DNA of 64,000 nt, taken from contig NKYR01000158.1 in the NCBI GenBank assembly GCA_003184365.1, positions 1 through 64,000 on the forward strand, read 5' to 3'. Positions within the stretch are counted from its first letter, which is position 1. Every line of letters starts with the position of its first letter. This document shows positions 1 through 11,184 of this stretch, piece after piece. Under the pieces are notes generated by a model. The model did not search any database. It was not told the origin of the DNA and worked only from the letters and a program-made list of their open reading frames with translations. The stretch is from Evernia prunastri (taxonomy: Eukaryota; Ascomycota; Lecanoromycetes; Lecanorales; Parmeliaceae). Position numbers and translations under genes: made by a program.

Positions 1-1172
1 GCTAGACAGACCGCCCGCCACCTACTACACGAATGTAGGCTGTATGCAAAGCAGAGGAGTAGGCTTTGGGCAGCGGAAAGGAGGAAGGTGCAAGGGGGGG
101 GGATAACTCACGAAGATATGCTGACAACACCTCGCTACGCCTCCATGGCGGCGAATTTTATATGGAATACTGGGCTCATTGGGCAATTTCGAGCCCTCGA
201 TGAAGAACAAGAAGAAGGATTCGTAGAGGCATGATATCAACAAGCAGGACGCGGCCACGATGTGGGGGGCCCCAGCGTAGTAGGGTACCCCCCCACAAGG
301 ATGCATGCAATGAGGCAGCAAGTGGATCCACACCGATTTGTATAGCCTCACTTTTGCTAGTGGGGCAATATGATTGGCTGGATTGGCTGGTAGATGGATT
401 ATGTAATCTCGCATAGTTGGCCCACTAAGGGACTAACTTCAGGGTAGTATGACATAATCAATCAATCAATCAATCAATCAAAATCATACTCAAGTGATGT
501 GTGTCCACTGTCCAACAAAGTACGGTATATAATCCAGACGAACTCCAATTACAGGAGCCAATAATGACAGTATTATCGAACTCATTTGAAAATGTGAGAC
601 GTGGTCCAAAGGACCGGACATTATCAAAGCACATACCACGAAACGTCGCTATGATCAAGATCAATGCCTCTGCTGAAGCAGAAGGGCTACAATGCTAGGG
701 TAGATGTTTGCTCTCGCATAACGTGTGCAAGACGATATACGAACCTAAAGGCTTACAACTTACGGTAAAAGAACTCGGAAACAAGGCGGCAAACGCCCCT
801 TGCGGATGTATCATGTATCATCTTTGAAAAGCGGATCCTGCGTGCAGCTGAGGATGAGGCTCAGCATTTTTGGGTCAGTTTTGTGTCATCTTCGAAACCC
901 ATGATACTCTGTTGCTGAGATGAGAATACGGGTGGTGTACTCGTAGAAGTGCTTATAAGCGCTGACTGAAGGTCGGGCAAGGTCCTTCCTGGTTAATTTG
1001 CTTCGCTCAGAGAATGCTCGTCTCATTTATATTTTCCCACTTGATCAATCCCGGGCATTGGTGATTCAATGGATGAATTAAATCGTTGAACTGTCTCTTC
1101 ACGATCAATGGTCATGCGTGTGTAAGTGTTTAGGTGAGTGTGTAACTTCAAGTGAACTGTGGCCTCGGCCAC
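1..1172. other. Intergenic, no supported gene
   Basis: No convincing coding sequence is visible. The longest open frame (minus strand, 25-414) is rich in Cys, Pro and His, resembles no family I know and overlaps poly-G runs, so it is not called. A short AATC microsatellite, about six units, lies at 456-481. A perfect GTGGCC/GGCCAC palindrome (about 1159-1172) sits just outside the MITE-like element that follows. Confidence 0.6.
456..481. repeat. (AATC)n microsatellite
   Basis: About six tandem copies of AATC are read directly from the sequence. No function is implied. Confidence 0.85.
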
Positions 1173-1663
1173 TAGCGACAAAGTCCGGGACTTTTAGCGT
1201 GTGCAGATAACTCTGGAATCCTTGGCGCTGAGAAAATCGCCTCGCTCCCACTGTGGAGGTGATCAGATCAATGATTATAGCATACGTATAGAAAAGCTAC
1301 GTGCACCATATATGTTCTTAACATTGCGATTCTAATACAGTTGAAAAAATAGACAAATAATTAATTTTGATGGAGATAGAAGGGTTTCAAGAATTGATGT
1401 TTATAATTTAACGTTTTGGGTACAAATCTACAAGCTATGATATTTCTTTATATCTCTACGATTATATAATGAGATTTGAATGTTCTTACTATACTGAGAT
1501 TACAGTATCGAGACCATTTGTTTATGTATATAAACATTTTTTATATCTGCTGTACATGTCGATTTAGCTATTTTCACAGTCGGCGCGAGAAGATTTTCTC
1601 AGCGCCAAGGATTCCAGAGTTATCTGCACACGCTAATTAAACTCCGGAGTTTTTTTTCTGATA
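1173..1663. mobile_element. MITE-like element with long terminal inverted repeats
   Basis: Positions 1196-1238 and 1592-1634 are perfect 43-bp inverted copies of each other. The similarity continues imperfectly outward (an AAAGTCCGGGACTTT-like block on the left, ACTCCGGAGTTT on the right) and inward (CTCGCTCCCACTGTG against a related block near 1575), giving terminal inverted repeats of roughly 70-80 bp. The interior is AT-rich and encodes nothing. TA dinucleotides at 1173-1174 and 1662-1663 would fit a TA target duplication, as in Tc1/mariner-type MITEs; that class is inference. The element ends about 390 bp upstream of the helicase start codon, so it lies in or near its promoter. Confidence 0.8.
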
Positions 1664-2054
1664 GACCATCCCGCACCGAAGAGTATGATCTGGTCACATA
1701 TAATAACCTACCATGAAAGTTCTTCCTTACACAGCTTTGGAAGCCCTACGTTCAGGTGTCTTATCCTGATCAGAAAGCCTGCAAATCAAAGTATTCTTGG
1801 CTTTGAGACTGATTGCAAGGAAGCATAGTTCAATCGATACATAAACATTATAGAAATTTTATACCTTGAATAACGCCATCACAGCACGTCTGTAAGGTTC
1901 TTGAAGGCTCAAAAGTTGCAGGGATGTGTTAAGGCTCTGATTGTACGTCTTATTATCGTTGAAGGTCTCGATACTGGCACACAGCTCGAGTGCTGCTCCT
2001 TGTATCTTGTACGCGAGACATTATGCAATATTGAGTCTGTATCAGAGTCCAAGT
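1664..2054 (+). other. Upstream region of the DEAH helicase
   Basis: This 391-bp non-coding stretch lies between the MITE-like element and the helicase start. It should hold the promoter and 5' leader. I see no specific regulatory site that I can name. Confidence 0.4.
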
Positions 2055-5000
2055 ATGCCGAAAAATGGCAACCGCGGCGTCAATACCAAGAAATCAAATG
2101 TTCCCTTCTCTTCGAACAACGACGACATTGACAGCAACGTCGTCTTTGGTGATGCCACTACTACGAGGAAGGCAAAGCAAGGCAGCGTGGCAGAAGATTC
2201 GGCCAAGAAGGGAGGAGGCGTTGTCCCCTCCAGCGAAGATCAACCGAAGAAGCCTGACACTAGGAAGCTGGTAAGCAACATTTGAAAGTCTGCTGGTCCT
2301 TGCCAAGATGATCCCAAATCGGAAGCGTTTTGCCCCTGTATACTTCGTTTGGTTGAAGTCTCATCTCGAGAAATAATACTGACCTTGGTCCCTGCAGATA
2401 GGAGGGGCTTCATGGACTGGCAAATTGCCTGTAAATATGCTCTCAGAACACTGCCAGAAACAGCGATGGGCCAAGCCGGAGTATACTATGGCAAGTTCTA
2501 TGCAGACCAAGTCCAAGCCCTTGTCTATTTCTGACTCTTGCGTAGAGTAAAATGTCGGAGGGATTTTCTTCCATGGTCATCCTCAAAGCGACCAATACGA
2601 AGACCAAAGAGACCATCGCCCTTCCCGCTTTCAAGCTCCCGCCCTCTCATAAGCATCTAGCGGTTCAACCAACAGCGCTTGAAGCTCGACATTTCGCCGC
2701 AACATACGCCTTGTTTCGCGTCTGTAGTATGCGCAACATTCATATGATGCTCCCGCCGACTTACCGAGATCTCTGGAAAACCGCCTTTCAAGATCTGAAA
2801 TCGGAGGACGTGAAGCAAGGTAAAGGTTGGATGTACGAGGCCGACCCATTTTCTGCCAAGCTGGAGCGAGAAGAGGCTCAGGCATTGATGGCAAAGAAAC
2901 GAGATGAGCGAGAGAAGCAGAAAGCAAAAGAAGCAGACCAACCGGCTCAGATACTGAGTAACGCTCGTTCCAATAGTGGGAACTCAAACCGTAATGTTAT
3001 GAAAGGATGGACAAGGGTACCTAAAATTGATATGGCAAAGCGTACTCGAGCTCGCGCAGAGAGCATTGTTCGGAAAGACGACAGGTGGAACATTCACGCT
3101 GCTCAAATATCCGAATTTCAATGTCGGAATATCATCAATGAATTAGAGGGTCTCGGCTTCCGAAAGAGCCATATCGAAGAGGCGGTACAAGAGTGTAAGG
3201 ACCGTGAGGAGACTCTCGAATGGTTGATTATTCACGTCCCAGAAGATGATTTGCCAGGCTGGGTTCTTCCCGAGAGTTATACGGCGGGTCTGAGCATGGC
3301 TTCCGGTAATTTGAAAAGGGAGGCTTCCATCAAGAGGCTTTCAGAAGCAGGCTATTCGAGTGAACTTTGCGCAAGGTTTCTGGATGATTGCCATGGGAAT
3401 GAGAGTGTTGCTGCCGAAGCACTACAGAACGAGCTCGTTTATGCTGGGTCAGGTGGAGAAGTCAACTCAAACATGTCGTCTTTGAGTCTAGCCGAGGCTG
3501 TGCATCCGGACTCTATCTGGACCGAGGAGCTGGAGACTCTTAGCTCTATTTTCGGCGAACGGTTCAATGTTATTGAGCATGATCTGTTCCAAGTGCAACT
3601 GTACATCACGAAGCTCCAAGAACCCTTTTCTCTGAGCGTGAGGAAATCTAGGATGTATCCTCAACAGCCTCCGACAGTCTCCCTCATCTCACCTGGACTT
3701 CCAGCCTATATACGACTCAGCATCATCCGTCAAGTGATCAACCACGCGGTTGCGGATCTTTTGGGTGAGCCCATGGTTTTCAACGTGGTCGACTGGCTCG
3801 AGAACAACATACCAAATATTGTTAATCATCCTGGCAGATTACGTGATGTCTCCGCTGCGACATCTGGCCGTAGCGAGAAACGCATGCTTAATCCTGAAAG
3901 ACACTTAAAAGCTCGAGTACGGCCTACTCAGATCCATGGAGATGGTAGTATGAAGGGGCCACAAAACCTCGATATCTTTAACCGTTGGCAAGCCAAACAA
4001 GCAACACCACAGCAGCAAAAAATGTTAGCCGGTAGACAGGTACTGCCAGCATGGAAACTGCAAGAAGTCATTGTCAAAGCTGTCAATGGTCATCAAGTAA
4101 CTATAATCTCGGGTGAGACAGGTTCAGGAAAATCAACTCAATGTGTTCAATTCGTCTTGGATGACATGATCAAGCGCCACATTGGATCGACGGCGAACCT
4201 CATCTGCACACAACCACGAAGAATATCCGCCCTAGGCCTTGCTGATCGGGTAAGTGATGAGCGATGCTCACGTGTAGGCGATGAAGTTGGCTACGCTATT
4301 CGAGGCGAATCGAAGTACAAGTCTGGGACAACCAAAATCACTTTTGTGACCACAGGGGTACTACTGCGACGATTGCAGACATCCGGCGGGACCAAAGACG
4401 ATATTGTGGCTGCTTTGGCGGACGTGAGCCATGTGGTTGTGGACGAAGTACATGAGCGTAGCCTCGATGTGGTATGTACATTCTGGCAACACACCCCCAA
4501 TTGATGCTTAGCATTGAGTCGCAAGACATAAGTCAGAGTCATAGGACAACCTTGATGATCTAGATCTCCTCAAATATTACCCTCACTGCCTTGGTCAAGC
4601 AACGCTGACTCTGAGATAATGGCAGGATTTTCTCCTAGTACTACTGAAGGACGTTTTGAGCAGACGAGAGGACCTAAAGGTCATTCTAATGAGTGCTACT
4701 CTCGACGCTGACATTTTTGATGAGTACTTCAGCAGCTTTTCAACTGCGAGAATCGAAATCCAAGGCCGCACATATCCAGTCGAAGACTACTACCTAGACG
4801 ATGTCATCCGTCTGACAGGATTCAATACAGGCTCGCGTAAGGCTGAAGAAAGCGACGAGAATGACGCGGATCCATCTGTAGCAAGTGCCATTCAAGGTAT
4901 TGGTATGAGAATCAATTATGATCTCATCGCCAGCACCGTACGGGCCATTGACTCAGGGTTGGGCTCTCGGGAGGGGGCCATACTCATATTTTTGCCTGGG

Positions 5001-6503
5001 ACAATGGAAATTAATCGCACACTTGATTCTCTTCGAGGGGTTTCCAACATGCATGCATTACCGCTACATGCTTCACTGATACCCACGGAACAGCGTCGTG
5101 TCTTCCCACCAGCACCTAGGGGCAAAAGGAAGGTCATCGTAGCCACCAATGTCGCCGAAACCTCTATTACGATTGAAGACATTGTGGCGGTCATCGATTG
5201 TGGAAAGGTCAAACAGACGAGCTTCGATCCTCAAAATAACATGGTCAAGCTTGAGGAAGTCTGGGCGTCTCGCGCAGCTTGCAAGCAACGTAGAGGGCGT
5301 GCAGGCCGAGTTCAAGCGGGAGTATGCTACAAGCTGTATACGCGCAATGCCGAAGCCAAGATGGCAGAGAGGCCGGAGCCTGAGATCCGACGGGTTCCTC
5401 TCGAGCAACTCTGTCTTTCCGTCCGGGCGATGGGAATCGCGAACGTACCCGACTTCCTTGCTAGTGCTCTGACTCCGCCGGAGACTTTGGCAGTCCAAGG
5501 GGCGGTCGAGCTCTTGGGTCGAATGGGCGCTTTAGATGGGGACGAGCTGACCGCTCTCGGAAGGCACCTGTCCATGATACCAGCCGATCTACGTTGTGGC
5601 AAGCTCATGGTATATGGGGCTACCTTTAGCTGTCTCGAAGCGTGCCTAACCATTGCTGCCATACTTACGGTCAAATCCCCATTTGTTTCTCCTCAGCTCA
5701 AACGTGACGAGTCGAAAGCATCAAGAGTATCTTTCGCCCCTGGCCAGGGTGACCTTATCTGTGACCTACGAGCCTACGAGGAGTGGTCTCAAAGGAGATC
5801 TACCTCGAATTTTCGTGATGTCAAGCTTTGGTGTGATCAGAACTATCTTTCGAACCGGGTCCTAGATGACATCTGCTCCAACCGCTCTCAATACCTCTCC
5901 TCCCTCAAAGAAGCCGGCTTCCTCCCTTCGACTTACCACTCAAACACCCACGCTTCGCTGAACGCACAAGGCACCAACCACGCCCTCGTCCGTGCCCTGG
6001 TCGCCGGTGCCTTCAATCCCCAAATCGCCCGGATCGACTTCCCGGACAAGAAGTTCGCACCGTCAATGTCCGGCGCGGTGGAACTGGACCCGGAAGCCCG
6101 GACCATCAAGTTCTTCAACCAAGACAACGGCCGCGTCTTCGTGCATCCGAGCTCCACCCTTTTCGACGCCCAAGGCTTCCCGGGGGGGTCCGTCTACCTG
6201 AGCTTTTTCAACAAGATGGAGACGAAGAAGCTCTTCGTCCGGGAGCTGACGCCCTTCAACGCCTACAGTCTCCTCCTCTTCTCCGGGCCCATCGCGCTCG
6301 ACACGCTCGGCCGCGGGCTCGTCGTCGACGGCTGGCTGAGGCTCAGGGGCTGGGCGCGGATCGGCGTGCTGGTGAGCCGGCTGCGGATGATGCTCGACGA
6401 GGTGCTGGCGAGGAAGATTGACAATCCGTTGTTGGATCTGGGCGATGACGAGGTTGTGGCTGTGGTGAGGCAGTTGGTGGAGTTTGATGGGCTGGATCGG
6501 TGA
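2055..6503 (+). CDS. DEAH-box ATP-dependent RNA helicase, UBA-RWD type (DHX57/Ucp12-like)
   Basis: Predicted superfamily-2 RNA helicase of about 1370 aa that unwinds or remodels RNA using ATP. Four exons: 2055-2270, 2398-2490, 2546-4471, 4626-6503. All junctions are phase 0, and CTGAC branch points precede each acceptor. Domains in order: a basic N-terminus; a UBA-like segment (about 297-343) starting CRNIINELEGLGF; an RWD domain from about 428 (IWTEELETLSSIF); the helicase core with Walker A GETGSGKST (626), TQPRRISA, motif II DEVHERS (736), SAT (768), ATNVAETSITI and QRRGRAGR (about 966); then HA2/OB-fold regions. The UBA + RWD + DEAH order is that of human DHX57, budding yeast YLR419W and fission yeast Ucp12. 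Motif II reads DEVH, as I recall for DHX57. Intron 2 (2491-2545) has a GC donor. The start codon is inferred: it opens the longest frame that splices cleanly into the conserved region. Confidence 0.93.
2491..2545 (+). other. GC-AG intron in the helicase gene
   Basis: The donor is GCAAGT after ATG; the acceptor is GTAG at 2545, with CTGAC 10 bases upstream of it. Splicing keeps phase 0 and joins ...KPEYTM to SKMSEG. An alternative GT-AG pair (2481/2547) would also keep frame but deletes EYTM and uses a weaker donor (GTATAC). Confidence 0.7.
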
Positions 6504-6868
6504 TGTCCCCGGGGGGTTTTGGGCGGGGCCGGTTTCTGTTGGAATAAGATGGGGCCTTTTTGCTCGCGGTGTTCTGACCACAGTCACGGATTGGGAAACT
6601 CTCCTCTTACTTACTGATAGCCTGGGGTAGCCAGAAAGCTGGCTAGTTGTTTAGATGAAGGGAAATCCCTGCCATATAACGCCCCAATAAGAAGACGACT
6701 GAGAAGGACAAAGAACAGAATTAGGCATGGCTATATCTTTTGGAAAGCTCTTCATTGCATAAAAAATGGTCAATTGCCTGATTCAAATAGCAATGATTAG
6801 CCTTCGGCCGCCATGGTCCCATTTCATAGATTGCATTATATATTGAACAAGGTACTTTCACGGTATCT
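6504..6868. other. Convergent intergenic spacer
   Basis: This spacer holds the 3' ends of the helicase (+) and of the lysine-rich protein gene (-). No other feature was recognised. Confidence 0.5.
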
Positions 6869-7765
6869 CTACCCTCCTTCCCCTCGCTTCTCCCTCATCA
6901 TCTGTCTGTAACCCTCGACAACAGTCGTCCTTGTTTCGGATAGTTCCTGTTGCCTCTTCAACCCTACACCGTTTTTTATACCAAAGTTTTCCTTCCCCTT
7001 CGGCACTCTGGAGAAACGTGGCGGTGCAAGAACCACATCATGCAACCCGACCAAGCCTGATCCAGACCCAAATGCTGTCTTTGCATCCTTCTCTTCTAGC
7101 CGTTTGGCGGCGATGTGCGCCCATGGATCGTCATCGTCTTCAATCTCCCCACCCTGGTGGCTTCCTTTTCTTTTCTTTTTGCCGCCCTTCTTCTTCCCTT
7201 TAGCCGCAGTCTTCGCCAACTCGTCCAAACCCTGCTCGTCCACATCCTCCTCCCCTTCTTCCTCGAGCCTCTCTTTCCTCCTACGATCCCCTTCCCTCCA
7301 CTCCTTTTGCATCTTTTGCATCTTCCGCTCCGTCTTTGTCTGCCTTTCCCTCCCGCCCTCTTTCGCTGCGCCACCCTTTTTCGATAAAGCTGAAAAAGGC
7401 AGCGCCGCGTCTACACGGGCGGCGAAAGAGGACAAGGGTTCGCGCGGCTGTATGGTCGGCACTGCTGCCGGCGGCGGTGCGAGCGCTGCAGTGTCAGGTT
7501 TGGGTTCCTTGCGGGCCTTTTTGGAGGGTCTCAGGCCATCGTCGAGACCAGAGCGAGGGGGCCGATAGTCGCCAAGGAGGCGGGTAAAGGCCCTAGGCGT
7601 GTCATCTTGTATCTGAGCACGTTTTCGTTTGGCAGGCTTCTCACCAGGTTTTCCCGTCGTGGTTGTGAGCTTCCTCACTGGAAGGGGATGGGCGGTTTTG
7701 GTTGGGGGCAGGTCGTAGAAGGAAGCGTCACCTTTGGACTTGTCTCGCTTGTGTTTGTGAGGCAT
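6869..7765 (-). CDS. Lysine-rich, probable nucleolar protein (CCDC137-like, weak)
   Basis: Single-exon gene of 298 aa. The protein is highly basic, with several lysine/arginine clusters (KKGGKKKRKGS and others) that look like nuclear or nucleolar targeting signals. It has a charged, helical middle region (EGGRERQTKTERKMQKMQ) and acidic patches (EEEGEEDVDEQ). The N-terminus, MPHKHKRDKSKGDASFYDLP, looks like a real start. The C-terminus has HDVVLAPPRF, then an Arg/Thr-rich segment ending VVEGYRQMMREKR. The VV.APP motif followed by R..VVE.YR reminds me of metazoan CCDC137, a nucleolar protein, but that is weak similarity from memory. A role in ribosome biogenesis is only a guess. It is convergent with the helicase and divergent from AIM6. 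Confidence 0.75.
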   Translation of the reverse strand: MPHKHKRDKSKGDASFYDLPPTKTAHPLPVRKLTTTTGKPGEKPAKRKRAQIQDDTPRAFTRLLGDYRPPRSGLDDGLRPSKKARKEPKPDTAALAPPPAAVPTIQPREPLSSFAARVDAALPFSALSKKGGAAKEGGRERQTKTERKMQKMQKEWREGDRRRKERLEEEGEEDVDEQGLDELAKTAAKGKKKGGKKKRKGSHQGGEIEDDDDPWAHIAAKRLEEKDAKTAFGSGSGLVGLHDVVLAPPRFSRVPKGKENFGIKNGVGLKRQQELSETRTTVVEGYRQMMREKRGEGG

Positions 7766-9038
7766 GCTGACTGGAGCGGGAGGGGTTTGAGATGTCGCCC
7801 GTGTCCTTCAGTCACCCTGCCCACGGTCCAGCACCAACTAGGTGTTGGTACGGGTACGAGATTCCCAGGGTAGGTGGTAGATGTTAGTACTTAAGATCCG
7901 AGAGACACCTCGGCCGAGCTGAGAAAGACCGAGGGCAGACGTAAGGTAAGAATTTTAATGCCGCGTTCAGATGTTTTATAGACTTGGCTGTATTGAGCAA
8001 ATATCAGGTCTAGAAATCAAAGTGACGGTGAATAGGCACGGAATTGGTTTTATCATTTGATATAGGTAATTAGGTACCTGTCGCTATGAAGAGAGTTGTC
8101 GATGGTGGACAACGGTTTTTCTATTTGGGCATGAAACAGTCCAAATATTTTCAGGGTTCCGTGGAGACGTGAAGAGTGACTCGTGAGTCGCCAGGGAGCT
8201 CGGCGAAGTTTAGCATGGGTGATTGGGCGGGGTAGGTACCTTAAGCCTTAAGGGTAAGAGAGATCCCTGCTTAGCAAAAAGGACCCTCCCGCTTGCCAAG
8301 AGATCTGGCATCCCGCCTCACATTCTGCATGTATTATCATGTAGCTATCTATTTTCTTCCGAGTCTGAAAAACCACTTGAATGATGATGTCCAAAGTAGC
8401 ATGATGCTCCAAAATACTTGACGAGCATGATATATCTGTATACATCCCCATGGCGTTTCACATCAGTTCATACAATTATATGCGAAAGTCGGAAGCTGTC
8501 ACACCGTTCGTTACGGAGTACTCGTAGACCATGGGAATTAATTCAATAATAATTTGACGGGCGAATTGAATTCATCTGCCGGCGCACGCCTTATTTAAGC
8601 TTTCATACACTCGGAAGTATCAGCCCAGACTCCTGCATCTGGCCGGGACCAATCTGGAACGAAGAAGTAAGGCATTAGCCCATTATTCACAGCTCTCACC
8701 ACCAACCCTGGACTCAAATGCCATAGAATCAAACCCATTATTCGCAGCACGCCATCTATTTTACACATTTTAGACTTGCAATGCCACTGGAGTCTCCATT
8801 CATTCATTCCTTCATACATACACACACATTCATACCTACCTACCAAGAAGCCAACAAAGTCAACCCTTGGAGCAACCACAAGCATTTATTGCAATAACTC
8901 GTTCCAGAACGGTTGCCCTCTCTACCTACTTGTACCACTGTCCCGGCGACATGTCCTGAATCCGAACAACGTCTGAGCGAAAACAAAGGCATACGGTGCA
9001 TTAGCCACCAACCACATTACCAATTACATTGACCTGTC
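7766..9038. other. Divergent intergenic region (two promoters)
   Basis: This 1.27-kb stretch separates two divergent genes and should contain both promoters. I see short simple repeats (CATT/CATA/CACA/CTAC tracts, about 8798-8845) in the leader of the AIM6-like gene, and an imperfect AATT-rich palindrome near 8535-8575. No coding region is supported. Confidence 0.5.
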
Positions 9039-10622
9039 ATGCTCGGACCCGACGAGGAGAACGTTGGTCTCACACCCCGCAATTTCTACATTGATGATGC
9101 TCGTTCGCAGAGTAGCTCCCACCTCTCAGCTTCAGAGCCCTTATTAGAAGAGGACAACCACTCTACAGTTCCCATCTTACACAGGCCAAAGTGGAAGGCC
9201 TTGTTCTCTTCCAAGCATCCTAGCAGATCGCGACGGAAACCCTCAAAACCGGGCAATGACCTTGGAGAAAAGGCAACGTTAAAGAGAAGGCCAAAATCGC
9301 GATTATGTTTCAAGATAGGTCTTGGTATACTGGTGCTTCTGTTCGTACTCCGAATGGCCTTACATCCTGCAGATGCTGACTTGTTTTACAGTGGGGTGAT
9401 ACAGCTCCTCAACCTTATCGGCAGCCTCGTCGTATTGATACTTCCTGATGGCATACATCGTATCGTGGAATCTTGGGGCCGCCCAGGACACATTGGGGCA
9501 GGCCTGTCGTCGTGGCCCACAGACTTTTCTCGGGATATAAATCCCACGCCGTGTCATTCGCACAATGACTATTGGCGGAGAGTGCCTCTATTCTCCGCGA
9601 TTGAAGTTGGCTGTATCGGTGTGGAGGCCGATATCTGGTTGTTCGACGAGGAATTGTTTGTCGGACACTCCGTTGCAAGCCTGACGCGCAACCGTACCCT
9701 CGACAGCCTCTACATCAATCCTCTTCTCGACATCTTATCAAAACAGAATCCAACATTGACCATGCTTCCAGACGACACCGCTCAGCCGCATGGTGTTTTT
9801 GATACAGACCCAGAGCAGACTCTCATTCTTCTCATCGATTTCAAAACATCCGGGTCGGCCCTTTGGCCTTACGTACAGTCGGCACTTCAACCGTTGCGCG
9901 AAAAGAATTATTTGACTCGCTCCAACGGCACTCAGGTTACCCGAGGTCCCATCACGGTCGTCGGGACAGGTAATACGCCTTTTGATCTGGTGAACTCGGA
10001 TGAGACCAATCCCCATCACGATGTTTTCTTCGACGCCCCTCTTGGTGAGATGTACGAAGCTACGAACAGCGGCGATTTGTTGGATGCGACGAGTATTACC
10101 GAGGGCCGTCCAGAGAACACCATAAAGGGAGAGGCAGCCACCGAAGAGAGTATCAATATCGCCGATACTATCAAAGTGTCATCAGAAAACGCCAAAGAAA
10201 GGCGATCAGACAAGGAGGGTCAGGGCAGGTCTGGGACTGTTTCTGGTAATGCAAACGCCTACACCACTAGCAACTCTTACTATGCAAGCGTGTCATTTGG
10301 AGACACGATCGGGCAGTTGTGGGACGGCGAGTTCTCTGAGCACCAAATGGACGTGCTTCGAGGCCAGATCAAGGGTGCACATGCGAGAGGCTTGAAGGCG
10401 AGATACTGGGAGCTCCCGTTCTGGCCCATCAGTCTGCGAAATCATGTTTGGGACGTATTGGTGAAAGAAGGGGTGGATCTGTTGAATGTGGACGATCTGA
10501 AAGGGGCAACGCGCAGAAACTGGAACCGACATGGTGGTTGGTGGAAACGAATGAAAGGTGTCTCTTATGATGTGCATGGAGGTATCGAGGACCCTGCCGA
10601 GAGCACGGCTGCTGTACGTTGA
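9039..10622 (+). CDS. AIM6: AIM6-like membrane-anchored PLC-like phosphodiesterase
   Basis: Uninterrupted 527-aa frame. Residues 1-88 are polar and basic and include a SEPLLEEDN acidic/dileucine-type stretch. A hydrophobic segment at about 89-108 and a second at about 114-137 predict a membrane-anchored N-terminus. From about 170 the protein matches the fungal AIM6 family (altered inheritance of mitochondria protein 6), which has a glycerophosphodiester-phosphodiesterase/PLC-like TIM-barrel. Visible landmarks are HSHNDYW (173-179), VEADIW (195-200) and FVGHS, which supply the His and acidic metal-binding residues typical of this fold, then LLIDFK and ITVVGTGNTPF. A low-complexity insert (about 355-400) separates the two barrel halves, and the C-terminus keeps KARYWELPFWP and LLNVDDL. 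The natural substrate is not known to me; the AIM name comes from a yeast mitochondrial-inheritance screen. Confidence 0.92.
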   Translation: MLGPDEENVGLTPRNFYIDDARSQSSSHLSASEPLLEEDNHSTVPILHRPKWKALFSSKHPSRSRRKPSKPGNDLGEKATLKRRPKSRLCFKIGLGILVLLFVLRMALHPADADLFYSGVIQLLNLIGSLVVLILPDGIHRIVESWGRPGHIGAGLSSWPTDFSRDINPTPCHSHNDYWRRVPLFSAIEVGCIGVEADIWLFDEELFVGHSVASLTRNRTLDSLYINPLLDILSKQNPTLTMLPDDTAQPHGVFDTDPEQTLILLIDFKTSGSALWPYVQSALQPLREKNYLTRSNGTQVTRGPITVVGTGNTPFDLVNSDETNPHHDVFFDAPLGEMYEATNSGDLLDATSITEGRPENTIKGEAATEESINIADTIKVSSENAKERRSDKEGQGRSGTVSGNANAYTTSNSYYASVSFGDTIGQLWDGEFSEHQMDVLRGQIKGAHARGLKARYWELPFWPISLRNHVWDVLVKEGVDLLNVDDLKGATRRNWNRHGGWWKRMKGVSYDVHGGIEDPAESTAAVR

Positions 10623-11168
10623 CGGAATTTGGAGCATTTGTGACACGCTTGGGAGTCGAAGAGGTGGATGTAGGTAAGGTATACTATGGGCGGAAGTCTT
10701 AGCTGCGATCTATTGGAAATTTATCGTCACAAGAAGACTTGATCCAAATGCCTGCGCCATTGAACTAACGCTACATGCATGTAGTAGCCTTATGTATACT
10801 TCTCATATCATCATATCATACAGTAATGAAGTGCTTCACGTCAAGGCGGCTCTCAGGCTCTCGAAGCAGTTGAGTAAGCTCGTAAGGTAGGAGACACAGG
10901 CCGAGAGGGGTTTTCTAGCGCCGGTCTTAAAACATAACTCTACCTACCTTATTGCCGAAGGTGGCGCATGGAACTTCCCCGCCTCCAAGCGTTAGTCTAC
11001 AGAACACAAAAAATAAAATACTTACACGATTACACCACAAGCACATCTACCACCCAAGCAAGAATCTATGCGAAGACCGATGTTCGAATCCCGCTGTTGC
11101 CAAACATGGCCTAAATTTTAATTACTACAAGACCCTTTCAAAGGGGGGGTCGCTATGTCTCTTCAATC
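10623..11168. other. Intergenic region upstream of TFC3
   Basis: Non-coding. It contains the 3' end of the AIM6-like gene and the TFC3 promoter/leader. A ten-codon upstream ORF starts at 11155 and overlaps the TFC3 start codon. Confidence 0.5.
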
Positions 11169-11184
11169 ATGGCAAAAAGTTTAG
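11155..11184 (+). promoter_or_regulatory. Short upstream ORF overlapping the TFC3 start
   Basis: ATG at 11155 opens a nine-residue frame (MSLQSWQKV) that stops at 11182-11184. It overlaps the TFC3 ATG (11169) in another frame. If the transcript starts upstream, scanning ribosomes would meet this ATG first, so it could lower translation of TFC3. The transcription start is not known. Confidence 0.4.

Noticed and set aside
25..414. 129-codon open frame on the minus strand
   Set aside because: Composition is odd (Pro/Cys/His-rich), it crosses homopolymer runs, and it shows no family resemblance or gene-like context.
11075..11110. TTCGAATCC motif resembling a tRNA T-loop
   Set aside because: The flanking five bases do not pair to form a T-stem, and no D- or anticodon arm fits upstream.
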